Assembly: GCA_050084985.1 (NCBI GenBank)
Contig: JBITNC010000001.1
Coordinates: 49,848,001 to 49,912,000, forward strand
DNA from: Nageia nagi
Lineage: Eukaryota; Pinophyta
Length of the DNA stretch: 64,000 nucleotides
Direction of reading: 5' to 3'
Below the pieces are notes generated by a model, which saw only the letters and a program-made list of their open reading frames with translations, ran no database searches and was not told the DNA's origin. Below, piece after piece: positions 43,400 through 55,163 of this stretch. Positions within the stretch are counted from its first letter, which is position 1; every line of letters begins with the position of its first letter. Position numbers and translations under genes: made by a program.

Positions 43400-43897
43400 T
43401 GAGAGAATTGAACTATAACATAAATAATTACAAACTACCAAGATCACATGAAAGCTCTCAATTCACATCTAACTATCACACAAAGCAATCTCACAAAGAT
43501 AACATAAGATGTAAGTGGTTCCTCTAACTAGAAGTACATCCACTAACTAGATCTCTCTTCTTAACAAATATGAACTCTTACAATCCTCCTACTCTTTTCT
43601 CCTGACCACTATCCTATAGCATAAATTTAATCCACAATTGGTATGTAATCACAAAGAGGGAGCCTTCTATTTATAGGCCAAAATCTCTCTTTGGATCACC
43701 CTTTTATCCAATGTACAAAAGCATGACATGCACATCCTTTTGCCCAAGGGGCATGCTCATGAAATGGAATCTAGGAAAAGTTACATTATCATTTTCACTT
43801 AAATACTTAAGGTATCAAATGATACCCTTAAGTATTAGTGAACTTACATAGAATATTATTATAAAACCTTTACAATAATGCATTATACATTCCAACA
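43400..43897 (-). repeat. 5' LTR of the copia element
   Basis: A 498-bp partner of 17876..18373 with the same ends, followed by CATCT. Confidence 0.93.
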
Positions 43898-44639
43898 CAT
43901 CTTACACTTATCATTTTGTTGCTTCGCTCTTAATTCTCATAAAAGTCAGGGTTATTGGATATTATCTTTGGTTGATGATGCAATAATAGTCCTAAACATG
44001 TATGGAATTAGCCTCACTCTTGAACTAAGCTACCCTAATCCAAATCTATCTCAAGTCAAATCAAGTTAACCTCAATTGCTATTGGACTAAGTCAATTCAA
44101 GTAAAACCAAGTCAACCCAATTTAGCCTCAATCTGAACCCATCAAATTAAATCAAATGAAATCAAAACAAGTTAATTTAGTTGAATTGTTTGCTTTTTGT
44201 TCATATTTTTTATGTTTCTGATGTCAAATTATTTTGTCTCCTTTCGAATGTTCATTTCATCAAAAGCTTGAAGGATCCCCAATGATGACCTCATGCTATC
44301 TCAGAGAGAGAGTGTGTAGCCTATTATTAGGAATACTTCAAGCTATACTTTATGAGTCATGTTCCCCATATAAGATTTGAGCATTTTTATGTAACACAAG
44401 TCATTGGGACTTTTGTTTAAAAATAAATTATCATTCATGAATTTACCTTTTTATTTTTCATTTAAACCCAATATGGGTCATTCAAATGATTTATCAATTT
44501 GGATCATTTAAATGATATGTTAGTCATTTGAATGATTTGATTGGTCTATGTGATGCCTTATAAACCTTCAATCATGATCATTATTTCCTATGTCATTCAT
44601 TCAAATGGTCAAGCATCTTGTTTCATCATCCTTCATACC

Positions 44640-45120
44640 AAGCTACTTAGTCATTTTTCCTCTTATGTGATGTGTGTCCTTTTCATACTATCAACATATC
44701 ATGTTCATCTCTATCTTATCCTCTTATGTGACATGTGTCCTCATCACACTATCCTCTTGTTGAGTCATTCCTTTGTCATTATCCTCTTGTGAGATGTGTA
44801 TCCTCATCACACCATCCTCCTTTTGAGTCATTTATTTATCATTATTCTCTTGTGTGATGTGTGTCCTCATCACACCATCATCTGATCATGTCATCCCCTG
44901 TATTGTTCTTCTATGTGACATGTTTCCTTGTCACACTATTATGTTATCCTATTGAGCATCCTTCATCATATGACATGTGTCCTCATTGTATCACCATGTT
45001 ATTTTTTCAACCCCTTTATCTTGTCTTTTCATGTTATGTGCATCCTCATGATACATCCTTGTCATCTTGTCATCCCCTTTATCTTGTCTTTTCATGTTAT
45101 GTGCATCCTTTTCCATAGTT
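44640..45120. repeat. imperfect ~50-70-bp tandem repeats
   Basis: Recurring blocks such as 'cttgtgtgatgtgtgtcctc', 'atcacaccatcctc' and 'gtcatcccctttatcttgtc', spaced irregularly over about nine units. Confidence 0.65.
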
Positions 45121-46369
45121 CCTTATTTTAGTGCATGCCAGAGTGGGTGTTGTAGAAGTTATGCTTTAGCTTCTATTTCATCTCTTTAGCTTATCTAGCT
45201 ATCAGCTCCTTCTCTGGATTTAGTTTATCTTGGTTAGCCATGAGCTCTATCCAAGAATTCATGTGCATTATATTCTCTCTTTGTAGTATGTCATATTTCT
45301 ATGTCAATATCTCTACTCTCTTCGCTTGGACCAGTTCTTGGTGCAAGTAGATATTCTCTACTTCTGCCCATCCTTGCATCTCTTTTCCCACATTCATAGG
45401 AATACCTCCTATGGGTTCAAATTTTTCTTTGTCACCTTCGCTACTTATGAACCCTTTGACATCGCTTATTCCTCTATGGATTTGGTTCCACCATTGCTCT
45501 ATTATATCCATGATTAGTTAGTTTTTCCTTCATATTCCTCTCATGTTTTGTGTCCCATTTGATAGCTATGATGACCATCATTATCCTATCCCTAACTAAT
45601 CTATTAGTTAGTAAATTATTCAACCATTTGAATTTAAATTTAATGAGTCCCTCATCTAGTATTCCTATCTAGCCTTAAACCACTATCTAGTCACCTTATC
45701 AAGCCTTAAGCCACATCCAGTCATCCTATCAAGTCTATTCATCTGGTCAAGTCTTAAGTTATTTCCTATTAGTCAATCTTAATTACAATTATATTTTTCT
45801 CATTATGATTTAACCACTCATGATCATAATCTTTGTCCTTTGGTAGTTTATCCCATCTATGATTGCTATCTTTATCATGCGACTACATCAATCTTACCTA
45901 TGGTCATAGTCTCCATCATTTGGTTATAATCAATCCCAACCATTATCTTAGTCTTACCCCACCATATTTATTTATCATTATCTTCTCATCATCATCTATC
46001 TCTTGTGTACCTTGTATATCTTGTAATCATGGGATTCGATACTAGAGCCTACTCCTTTTGTGGTCATCTAGTCATAGAGACTATGGGGTAGGACAATAGT
46101 CACTCATCTCTCATCATCACTATCTTGTCTTATCTCTATCTCATTTATATTTGAACTTATTATATCATGGTTAGTCAACCAATAATTTATCAATGGCTTA
46201 ACGATGTTTTGTTAACATTCCCTTTAACTAGTTGGGCAAAGTAAAAGTTAGTTACCCTTTAACTATTGGGGCAAAGTAGAGATCATTTCCCTTCTTGCAT
46301 TCAAATTAGAATAGATAGATTAGATTAATAAATTTTTCAAGTTTTTCCCACCTTGATCATTAAGTCTTA

Positions 46370-46940
46370 ATCATGAGGTCAAATTTAGTCTTATATAACC
46401 TATCATGTGTCAAAACCAAACTTCATTGGATTATCATGGTGTTCAGGATGATCTTAAATGGCCTATCATATGCTGAAACCATTTCTCATTCTGACTAGTC
46501 ATCTTTCACCCTTAAAATATTAGGAAAAATTAAAATCATGTATCATATTTAATTAGGTGACTATTCCACTATGATGATGTGCTCAGGATGATCTTATATA
46601 GCCTATCGTGCACCAAAACCAGCTCTTATCTTGGTTATATCATAGTTTCCCTTCAAATATTAGGCAAAGAAAAATCATTTATCATGCATAATGTATTTTA
46701 AATTATTATGGTGTGACTATTCCACTATGATTATTTATTTAGGATGATCTTATATGACCTATCATGCACTAAAATCAGCTCTCATCCTGGCTACATCATA
46801 GTCACCCTTTGACTATTGGGGCAAAGTAGAATCATTTTTCATGTATCATATGTCATGTTTTACATTTGTTTCATTATAATGTTTTGGTAGTATGATCTTA
46901 TATGGCCTATAATGTGTCAAAACTAGCTCTAATCCTAATC
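46370..46940. repeat. imperfect ~150-bp tandem repeats
   Basis: Units carry 'aggatgatcttatatggcct', 'atcatgcaccaaaaccagct' and 'tgactattccactatgat' in the same order, about four times with indels. Confidence 0.75.
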
Positions 46941-47496
46941 AATTCAAGTTGTGGTTAGTCCCACTGTATCATCTTGTCATGTCATTGCACCTTGATCATT
47001 TATTAGCATCTTTATTTTCCATTCAACATGGGGCAAATTTATCCTTAGCATATCTTTGTTTATATTTAACATAGGGCAAGATAATCATAATAATCATTTT
47101 GTCTCAATAAGGTAATTGTTACCATTATTTTTCTTTGCTTTCCATTCGACATGGGGTAAAGTTTCCTTTTGGTAGCATGATCATATGTTTAAGCATGACT
47201 CACCTTGAGTCCCAAGCATTTTATCCTAGTCATTTAGCTTGGTCACCTTTGCATTAACCATGTCTTTAGCAACATCTAGCATTTGTACCTTAGCATGTGG
47301 TAGGTTTTTGTACCTCCACATCACCTTGCATGTCAGCAAGATAGCATTGGTCATTGATCATTATTATCTCATTTTGTCATCATCGTCATCTCATCGTCTT
47401 ATCATGTAGTCTTGTATCATTTTATTAGTTCATCATCATCTATCTTGTTAGCTTTTGATTTGAGTCTTGATTTGTTATGCTTTGTGAAACTCACCC

Positions 47497-47510
47497 CAAA
47501 AGGGGGCATC
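47497..47510 (+). other. polypurine tract of the gag-only Ty3 element
   Basis: caaaagggggcatc directly precedes the right LTR, giving plus orientation. Confidence 0.75.
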
Positions 47511-48558
47511 TGTAAGCACCTAAAAAACACATTTTATGTTGTTTACAATGTCATGTTGTTTCCTATCATCTTTTATGATCTTTTATCATCATCTTTTATC
47601 ATTTTTGGTCTTTTTTTAGAATCATTCCTTAGTGGAATGAATATGCAAGTTGTTCAAATTATTTTTCAATCATTCAAATGATTTTCCAATCATTCAAACA
47701 ATCCTAACTATCATTTTTTAAATGAGTTATAGTTCAAAATTTATTTCCCTCCTTCACCAATATCACTCCCTGCATGTGCCTAAATGGAAGTGGCACACCA
47801 AAATCACACTCAATAGGACATGTTGATAAGTCAACCACTCTATTTGACACCTTTGACTTGGGGGAGTCCTCCATGTCCATTTTGGCTAACCAACCAAGCA
47901 AGTCTCCCTCCCTTGGAAACTCAGCACCCTATCACTCCATCCAAGGAATTGAATAGAGAAATAGTCAACCAACATTGAGAGCTTAATCCTATCACTCCAA
48001 CCAACTCTAAATTAGTCAAGCAGTCTCTAAACATGAAAACTTGATCCAAGTCTAGAGAAGCCATATCATAGCACATAGCAAGCAAACATACACCCATGAA
48101 TAGGTTTTGATCTTTATTTGTAGTTTTGGATCAATTTGAGAGGAGCACCAAGGAGTAGGGAATTGTATCCTTCTATAAATAAGTATTTTCATCCATTTTG
48201 TGTGACATGTAGTATATTTTTTAGGCTAGATTCATGGTAGTTTAGCTTATTTTTACTATTTGATCATCATTTTAATCTTACATGGGCATATCACATTGCA
48301 CAATAGGCATTCCCTTACTTTTTTATGCCCATTTGATTATGGGATAAGGGATCTACAATCTATCAAGGAAATTTACACCTCTCTTGAGCACATTATAGGA
48401 TCTTAAGGGATGAGAGTGTTGAGATCCCTACTAACACTTGTCTTCTTCCAGGTATAAATCATCTATATCATCCATCAAACACATCAATATCAAGTAACAT
48501 TTTAGATGTTGTAAAGTGGTATCCAGTAGGAGAAAATGAGTGGTTTTGGATGCTCACA
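47511..48558 (+). repeat. 3' LTR of the gag-only Ty3 element
   Basis: Begins TGTAAGCACC and ends TGCTCACA, pairing with 12492..13498. It is about 41 bp longer because of internal indels. Confidence 0.9.
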
Positions 48559-50840
48559 TACTCTTCTAAAAATTTTGAACACCACCTTTCTAACTCTTAT
48601 TCCTAAAGTTTAGGGAGCTACTAACTTGAAGAACTTCAGGCCTATTGGCTTATGTAACACGATCTACAAAATTATAACAAAACTACTTGGAAATTGAATG
48701 GTTGATGTTCCTCCAAAAATCATTTCAATAGAATAATATGAATTCATAAGGGATAGATAGATTTCCAATGGTATGATCTTAATGCATGAGACCTTACGTT
48801 CCGTAAAAGCCTTAAGAGAAGAAGCCATAACCATAAAGCTTGATATGCAAAAGGCTTATGACCAAGTTTCATGGAAATTCATGGTTAAGGTATTGGAAAG
48901 ATTTGTATTTTAGAATTAGTGGATAACATGGGTCAGTAAATGCATATCAACAACCACCTTCTTAGTATTATTCAATGGTGAAGCAGTAGGTTTCTTTAAC
49001 TCCACTAGGGTATTGAGAGAAGGAGATCCCTTATCACCTTATCTATTCATTAAAATAGCTGAGGCACTTGGAAGGTCACTAAAATGACCTAATCAAATGG
49101 AATTCATTAGAGGGATCAAACATGCTCATAAATTCTCTTTCATAACACATCATCAATTTGTTGATGATACCATTCTAATTAGGAAAGCTAGTATTGAAGA
49201 AGCCCGAATTATGAAGTCTACACTAGATAAATATGAGAGAGCTTCTAATCAAAAAATAAACTATGCAAAAACTAATATCTACTTCTTCAATACACCTCCA
49301 TAGAGAAGTCAATAAATCTCATATATTTTTTAATATCAAACAATAACTCTCCTTGCTATCTACCTTGGTATGCCATTATTTTAGGGTCAAGTTCAAAGAG
49401 GTTTCTAGAATAAGGTCCTTGATAGATTGAACAATAAACTGGTTAGGTGAAAGGGAACTTTACTAAGTTTGGAAGGTAAAATTAAGCATGCAAAAGCTTT
49501 TCTCCAAAGCATCCCAAATTATATGGTAAGTATCTTTGAGATTTTGACTTTAGTTGTAGAAAAGATTGACCAAATATGCAAAAGATTCATTTGGATTAGT
49601 ATAGAGGAAAAGAAGAGGATGTGCCTTGTGGCCTAGGATATGGTCTATAGGAAGAAAACAAAAGGAGGTTTGGGAATCAGAAAAATTATAACTATCAACC
49701 AAGCAATGTGACTAAAATTAGTATGAAAACTATGCAAGAATTAGGATAGAGAATGGATTAAAATCTACAGATTTAAGTACTTAGAGGGAAATAATAGTTT
49801 GCTTAGCTTAAGGAATCCTCTAAAAGGATCATCCTTTTGGAATGGATTGCTTGAAATAAGATATATTATAGCAATTAAAGCAATTTAGGAAGTTAATAAT
49901 GGTCAGATTACCTTATTTTAGGATGAAAGATGGATTGGCCCCACCTTCTTGGAAAATGAACAAGAATGATATGGGCTAAGACCAAAGTTGGTCTTAGAGT
50001 GGATAACTACTCTCCCTAATAAGATAATGAAGTTTGATGGGCCATTACTCAAATTAATAATCCCCATATTATTGAGTTAAGATCAAAACTTCTTTCAAAA
50101 TTAGAAATAATTCTGCTATATCCCACTCAAAAAGTAGACTACTTGTATTAGATTGATGAAAAAGGGAAGAAGGCAAAATACTCCATCAAGAAAGGTTATA
50201 ATTTACTAAGTAAAAATCTTAGAGACCCTTGAAAGTGATTATGGATCAACATTTGGATCAAAGGTTTAATCCCCAAAATTTCTAGCTTCCACTTGGAAGT
50301 AGTTTTAAGAAGAATCCATATCAACGAAGTCTTGAAGAGGAAAGGAATGAGCTTTCTCAATAGGTGTGTTCTATGTAAAAAAGAAGAAGAAACATTGTAA
50401 CACATATTCTTCCACTATGACTATGCAAAGGACTTATGGGATATAGTGAACTCTAGCCTATACCACCATTGGATCCCCCCACTTACCCTAGCTAATGCAA
50501 TTGAACAATGGAGGTTAGAAGGTGGAAGTAAGAAATCTAAGTAAATTTGGGCTATGATTCATTTCCATGTCTGCTAGATGATTTGGAATGAACAAATTGA
50601 TAGGATCTTCAAGGAATACATCTAATATACTTCTAGATATTGAAAATATTTCTCAAGATTCCTACTTAAAAACATATACTATTACATCTAGATGAACTCC
50701 ACCAAGGATGATGAATCATATACTTTATGTTGTCAAATCCTCTTAGATTTTGTTCCCGCTACTACTATTGGTTACGAAAGGAGCTCCCAAATGTTTGAAT
50801 GATATGAAGCCCTCATATTGGAGCAAGGAAGGGTGATGTG
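48559..50840 (+). pseudogene. LINE ORF2, 3' part: reverse transcriptase and zf-RVT
   Basis: The LINE resumes at 48559. Joined through the target site, the text passes from EFQRHN into LLKILNTTFLTLIPKV, the expected start of the RT domain. Further RT pieces are EKEIP/REGDPLSPYLFIKIAEALG near 49020 and HHQFVDDTILI at 49151..49180, where FVDD is the catalytic motif. The C-terminal zf-RVT region around 50170..50470 reads ISSFHLEVVLRRIHINEVLK and CVLCKKEEE. The protein would nick the target and prime cDNA synthesis there. Several frame shifts and stops show it is dead. I see no poly-A tail, so the 3' end is approximate. Confidence 0.85.
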
Positions 50841-51069
50841 ACCATTAGCTTTGAGGACTCAAACCTTGATCACATCCATCCCTTATATATTTATGGTTTG
50901 ATGGATGTGACTGGGTGGCACGGGCCAACCCATGGTAGCAACAAACTTTAAAATAGGTTTTTGAAAGGTGGAATATGTTTGAATAATGAATTAATAGTTT
51001 CATCATTTTCACCTTTCCTATTTCTATTTTCACCCCTAATTTAATTGCATGAAATTAGTCCCTCAACAA
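50841..51069. other. short linker with a small inverted repeat
   Basis: Around 50873..50912 the words cacatccatc and gatggatgtg can pair as a stem with a ~16-base loop. No gene seen. Confidence 0.5.
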
Positions 51070-51663
51070 CTATGGGTAAAAGTGGCATGGACAAGCCAAG
51101 AAATTATAGGGAGGTCCAAGGGGATATGGAAGTTTAGGACATACTATGTAATGGCGGAGTGCATCACTATATTATGAATTATCAAGGACATTATTCAATG
51201 ATAAAAGATCTTATCATCAATAGCTTTGATAACAGTTGGGTAGAAATCAGATCAATTAGGGTTAATTTAACTATGGGTGCCATCATTGAAGTTAATTCTC
51301 TGAGCTTAGATGGTAGAATGTTCAAGCATAATTCCAAAGTAAAACTTAAATAAATTTAGGCTTTTTTCAACCTAGGGGAAGTGATTTCTAGGAAATAAAT
51401 AAGGATTAATCATGAGATTCTTCTCATGCCATGGAACTAGATAGAGAAATGGGTCATCAAGTACTTTACGATGGATAAGAGAAACACCATTATCTTCAGC
51501 CCAAATATCATCTTAATGTATCACTTCATGAAAGGAGAGGAGTTTCAAATATGTTTCCCCTTATTTTTGGCTAAATATATTAGGTTTTTTATCCAATAGG
51601 TGAGGAATAGGGAGAAGTAACAAATGAGACATTTGGGTCTCATCACATTTATATATAGGGAGG
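51070..51663 (+). pseudogene. decayed plant repeat-type coding sequence, 5' part
   Basis: Plus-strand text reads GGVHHYIMNYQGHYSMIK, then SIRVNLTMGAIIEVNSLSLD, then WVIKYFTMDKRN and ICFPLFLAKYIRFF with a few stops. The style resembles an abundant class of uncharacterised plant proteins often linked to transposons, where an 'NGG..HY..NYQGH' start is followed by 'GLPLEG'-like and 'KYFT' patches. I recall the pattern but cannot name a family reliably. The frame runs into the 6.6-kb LTR element at 51664 and resumes at 58314. Confidence 0.45.
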
Positions 51664-51668
51664 CATTG
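51664..51668. repeat. target-site duplication (left) of the 6.6-kb element
   Basis: CATTG, repeated exactly at 58309..58313. Confidence 0.93.
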
Positions 51669-52544
51669 TGTTTACAAATAAAAATTGAGCGTGTAAATAA
51701 ATAAATAGAGAAATATCTACAAACTCAATATTATCTGTATTTAAGCTACGGATAGCGATTTATTCTAGATATCAATAAACAACATAACCAATTCAGCAGT
51801 GTACTTGTACCAACCAAGACTATGATTCATGTACTTACCTCACGGAACATACCTGACAACGAAAGATGTAGATATTGGTGATGTATTGATGATGAGCTAC
51901 CTTCCTAATAGCATTGTGACCTGCAAGGATGCAAAAAGAGGACTGTGGGTAGTCCGTTTCAGTAGTATTAGAGCGCTAGCGATGTTCTTCCATTCACAAA
52001 GGAGCACCTACGGCCCTAGCTTGATAGCTTTGACCTCTCGATTAGGTCTAGATCTTCAGTATAGATATCTCAGATTGCAGTGTAATATCAGAATTGATCG
52101 CATATGTTAGGAGAGCTCGCGTAAGGAAGCACACAAACCATAGCCTTGTAGGCGGTACCAAGAGATACCTTAAGGGGTAGCCACTTACAAGACCATACGC
52201 GGGATCATGTGTATCCTTGTTCCTATGGACTTACTATTAGATCCCTTATTTATATAGATAATAGATAATACCGCCCATAGGTCAGCGTGCATCCACATAA
52301 ATAAGGTTAATTCATAAAATTTAAGATAAACACATCAATAAACAAGACAATTCATGCAATACTCAAGATAACCCATGCAATATTCAAGATAACCCATGCA
52401 ATATTCAAGATAACCCATACAATATTCATATTCAAGCCAAACATTGATATTATCACTTTAATTCATTCAAAACATATAGTTAGGCCAAGCATATTTCATT
52501 AATTTATTGATTTAAAAACATAAAATCATTTTTATGTGTTAACA
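51669..52544 (-). repeat. 3' LTR of the 6.6-kb element
   Basis: Plus-strand ends are TGTTTACAAA and GTGTTAACA. It pairs with 57433..58308 at equal length. It contains a 21-bp triplet repeat (52365..52428) and an open frame (51829..52110) that is also open in the other LTR but runs antisense to the element. Confidence 0.95.
52365..52428. repeat. 21-bp tandem repeat in the LTR
   Basis: Three units of aagataacccatgcaatatt plus one base, also present in the other LTR at about 58129..58192. Confidence 0.93.
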
Positions 52545-52560
52545 GATGCCCCACTTTGGA
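52545..52560 (-). other. polypurine tract of the 6.6-kb element
   Basis: On the minus strand ccaaagtggggcatc directly precedes the TGTTAACAC start of the 3' LTR. Confidence 0.8.
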
Positions 52561-53024
52561 TGTGAAATCGAAAGAAACATGAGGTGACTTGAGATTTTGC
52601 ATTCAAAGTAAAAACACAATATCATAACAAACAATTTTGATAAGCAATGATGAACATTAACCATTCTAAACTTAAACAACATCATGATAAAGCTAGATAT
52701 AGGTTTAGAAAACTCCCTTTTGATATTACCTTGGGCATGCTTGCCCCTTGCATTTTGCTGTAGGAGGTGATAGCCTGATATGTCTGATAATCTAATAAGC
52801 TGATAATCTTACCGCAATGCTGCTGACCTAAGATAACAAACTTGACAACACACATGACAATGACAGGATAGACGACTTGACCACACATGTCGACCGAATG
52901 ACAACTTGACAAGACCACATCACAAGACAAAACATGACAACACATGACAACACAGATGACCAACTCACAAGACAAGACATGATAACACACATGACCACAC
53001 ATGATAACCATAACCACACATAGG

Positions 53025-53392
53025 AGAGAGCTAAGTTTCCACACAACTGAGCCTTCACACCAAGAGGTGTACTCTAGTTGCATGAGAACCAAACTCCACA
53101 AAACAAGTGATAAGCTGATATGTGAGAGCTAAGTTCCACACAACTCTTCGCACCAAGTTGCATAAGAACCGAACTCTGCAAAACAAGTGATAAGCTGATA
53201 TGTGAGAGCTAAATTTCACACAATTGAGCCTTCGCACCAAAAGGTGTACTCCAGTTGCATGAGAACTAAACTCTGCAAAATAATGATAAGCTGATATATG
53301 AGAGCTAAGTTCTACACAACTGAGCCCTCGCATCAAGAGGTGTACTCCAGTTGCATAAGAACCGAACTCCGCAAAATAATGATAAGCTGATG
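53025..53392. repeat. ~75-100-bp tandem repeats
   Basis: Four units starting with gagagctaagtt and ending with aagtgataagctgatat, at about 53025, 53125, 53203 and 53300. Frames read across them on the minus strand are repeat artefacts. Confidence 0.85.
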
Positions 53393-53394
53393 AA

Positions 53395-54312
53395 GCTGAT
53401 ACTCCACCAAGAAGCATGATAAACTGACTATGGGAGCTGGACTCCACTCATAGGCACATGATAAGCACATTATAAGCTGACTATGGGAGCTGGAACTCCA
53501 CTCATAGGCACATGATAAGCTGACTATGGGACCTGGACTCCTCTCATAGGCACATGATAAGCTGACTATGGGAGCTGGACTCCACTCATAGGCACAACAA
53601 GTTGATCACAGGAGCTGGGACTCCACTCACAAGCATAATAATCTGACCACAGGAGCTGGAACTCCACTCACAAGCATGATAATCTAACCATGGGAGCTGG
53701 ACTCCTCTCACAAGCATGATAGTCTGATCACGGGAGCTAGACTCCACTCACAAGCATGATAATCTGACCACGGTAGCTAGAACTCCACTCACAAGCATGA
53801 TAATCTAACCATGGGAGCTAGACTCCTCTCACAAGCATAATAGTCTGATCATGGGAGCTGGACTCCACTCACAAGCATGATAGTCTGATCATGGGAGCTG
53901 GAATCCACTCATAAGCATGATAATCTGACCACGAGAGCTGGAACTCCACTCACAAGCATGATAATCTAACCATGGGAGTTGGACTCCTCTCACAAGCATA
54001 ATAGTCTGATCACGGGAGCTGGACTCCACTCACAAGCATGATAGTCTGATCACGGGAGCTGGACTCCACTCATAGGCACATGATAAGCACATGATAAGCT
54101 GACTATGGGAGCTGGACTCCTCTCATAGGCACATGATAAGCTGACTATGGGATCTGGACTCCACTCATAGGCACAACAAGTTGATCACAAGAGCTGTGAC
54201 TCCACTCATAAGCATAATAATCTGACCATGGGAGCTGGAATTCCACTCACAAGCACATGATAAGCTGACTATGGGAGCTGGACTCCTCTCATAAGCATGA
54301 TAGTCTGATCAC
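53395..54312. repeat. 40-41-bp satellite-like tandem array
   Basis: About 22 units of the type aagcatgatagtctgatcac followed by gggagctggactccactcac. Variants alternate caagc with ataggcacat and gatcacggg with ctatggg. The period (40 or 41) is not a multiple of three, so the array does not encode a regular peptide. It lies between gag and the 3' LTR of the 6.6-kb element. Confidence 0.93.
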
Positions 54313-55163
54313 TCGAGTCTGCAAACATGAAATTCAAAGCAATATTCTCTTGGATATAATGTTGATCAAACACCTATGATGCACTCATGATACTCAATAA
54401 GCTAATTTTCTAGATAAAGGAATGCGGGCGGTCCTTTCTCATTGATTTAGAACATCGGCGGTCTTCACTAAGGCCGCGGGCAGTCCTTTTCTTGCAGATT
54501 CACCAAAAACCATGAAAATCACATCCCTACGAATCATCCCTAGATTCCATACTGATGCCTAATTGTTGGTCTATGTGCACCAACGCTCAAATCAAAATTT
54601 ATCTTGAAGTGTGTGCCCTAACCTTTTTATAAAAGGGGCCCCACCCTTCCTCATTTGTTCACCCTATCATTTTCATAGCTGAGATCATCCTTGAGTTTGA
54701 GAGACTAATTCGGAGAGGTTTAGCTAGTGCTTTTTCACTATCGCCAAATAATTCTTCCGGTATTGCTGTGCTGCACACCATGGCCATCTGTATGAACCTA
54801 TACCCTAAATTTTGTCAACCTTTGTGCACCAAGAAGCCTGATATACATAAGATAATACCGATCACTATATATAGGATAAAACTGAGCACCATACCAAGAG
54901 GCCCGTAGAATGATTTAAGAACTGATATCTTCCCAAGAGCTATGCAAAATAGTGACCCAGGGGTAGAAACACCATACTGAGGGGGAGCCAGTGACCTTGG
55001 TTCCAACCAAAATAGATCACAAAAGGGGACCGCAGGCGGTCTTCACTGCTAGATATGAAGCGCTGGCGCTCCTCTTGTTACATAAAAATGGATCCCCATT
55101 TCCTCTACCATAATGTTGGTTAGCATGCCTACCCTAATGTTAGTTCCGTTAGTATCAGTATGA
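54313..55163. other. noncoding interior of the 6.6-kb element with GC-rich boxes
   Basis: Contains GC-rich boxes such as gcgggcggtcc (54424), ccgcgggcagtcc (54473) and gaccgcaggcggtc (55029). A short minus-strand frame (55006..54815, 63 residues) has a hydrophobic segment near its C-terminus but no recognised family. Confidence 0.6.

Larger units (their letters stand above)
17876..43897 (-). mobile_element. Ty1/copia LTR retrotransposon, decayed, split by the Tat-like element
   Basis: LTRs of 498 bp each at 17876..18373 and 43400..43897 enclose coding remnants on the minus strand in the copia order gag, protease, integrase, RT, RNase H. The integrase gene is interrupted at 39036 and resumes at 21086. 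Excluding the 17.9-kb insert, the element is about 8 kb. The primer-binding site is of the initiator tRNA-Met type. Frame shifts, stops and lost catalytic residues show it is inactive. The ~2.3-kb leader between primer site and gag is longer than usual. Confidence 0.92.
43898..47496. other. noncoding internal DNA of the gag-only Ty3 element, right part
   Basis: No protein domain is visible on either strand. The stretch is composed largely of degenerate repeats, described separately at 44640..45120 and 46370..46940, plus C/T-rich filler. Confidence 0.6.
12492..48558 (+). mobile_element. gag-only Ty3/gypsy LTR element, split by a copia insertion
   Basis: Paired direct LTRs (12492..13498 and 47511..48558) enclose 13499..47510. 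Within this, 17876..43897 is a later copia insertion, so the element's own internal region is about 8 kb. The only coding remnant is a gag similar in text and layout to the gag of the Tat-like element nested inside it. No RT or integrase is seen. The purine tract before the right LTR and the gag direction both give plus orientation. The remaining internal DNA is repetitive and noncoding. It is likely an old, non-autonomous relative of Tat-type elements. Confidence 0.85.

Noticed and set aside
44541-45131. Several overlapping plus-strand hydrophobic frames
   Set aside because: They arise from C/T-rich tandem repeats in the interior of the gag-only element; all frames are equally open, which is not what a gene shows.
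51829-52110. 93-codon plus-strand frame open in both LTRs of the 6.6-kb element (second copy 57593..57874)
   Set aside because: It runs antisense to the element and lies wholly in the LTR. It is open in both copies because the LTRs are nearly identical, not because of independent conservation. No domain is seen.
52682-53447. Overlapping minus-strand frames rich in Cys, Val, Ser
   Set aside because: They are products of short tandem repeats (gacaacacatgac and gagagctaag types) and have no domain.
53395-54312. Regular 40-bp repeats looked at as a possible CRISPR array
   Set aside because: Units are contiguous without unique spacers, the host is eukaryotic and no cas genes exist; it is an ordinary tandem array inside an LTR element.
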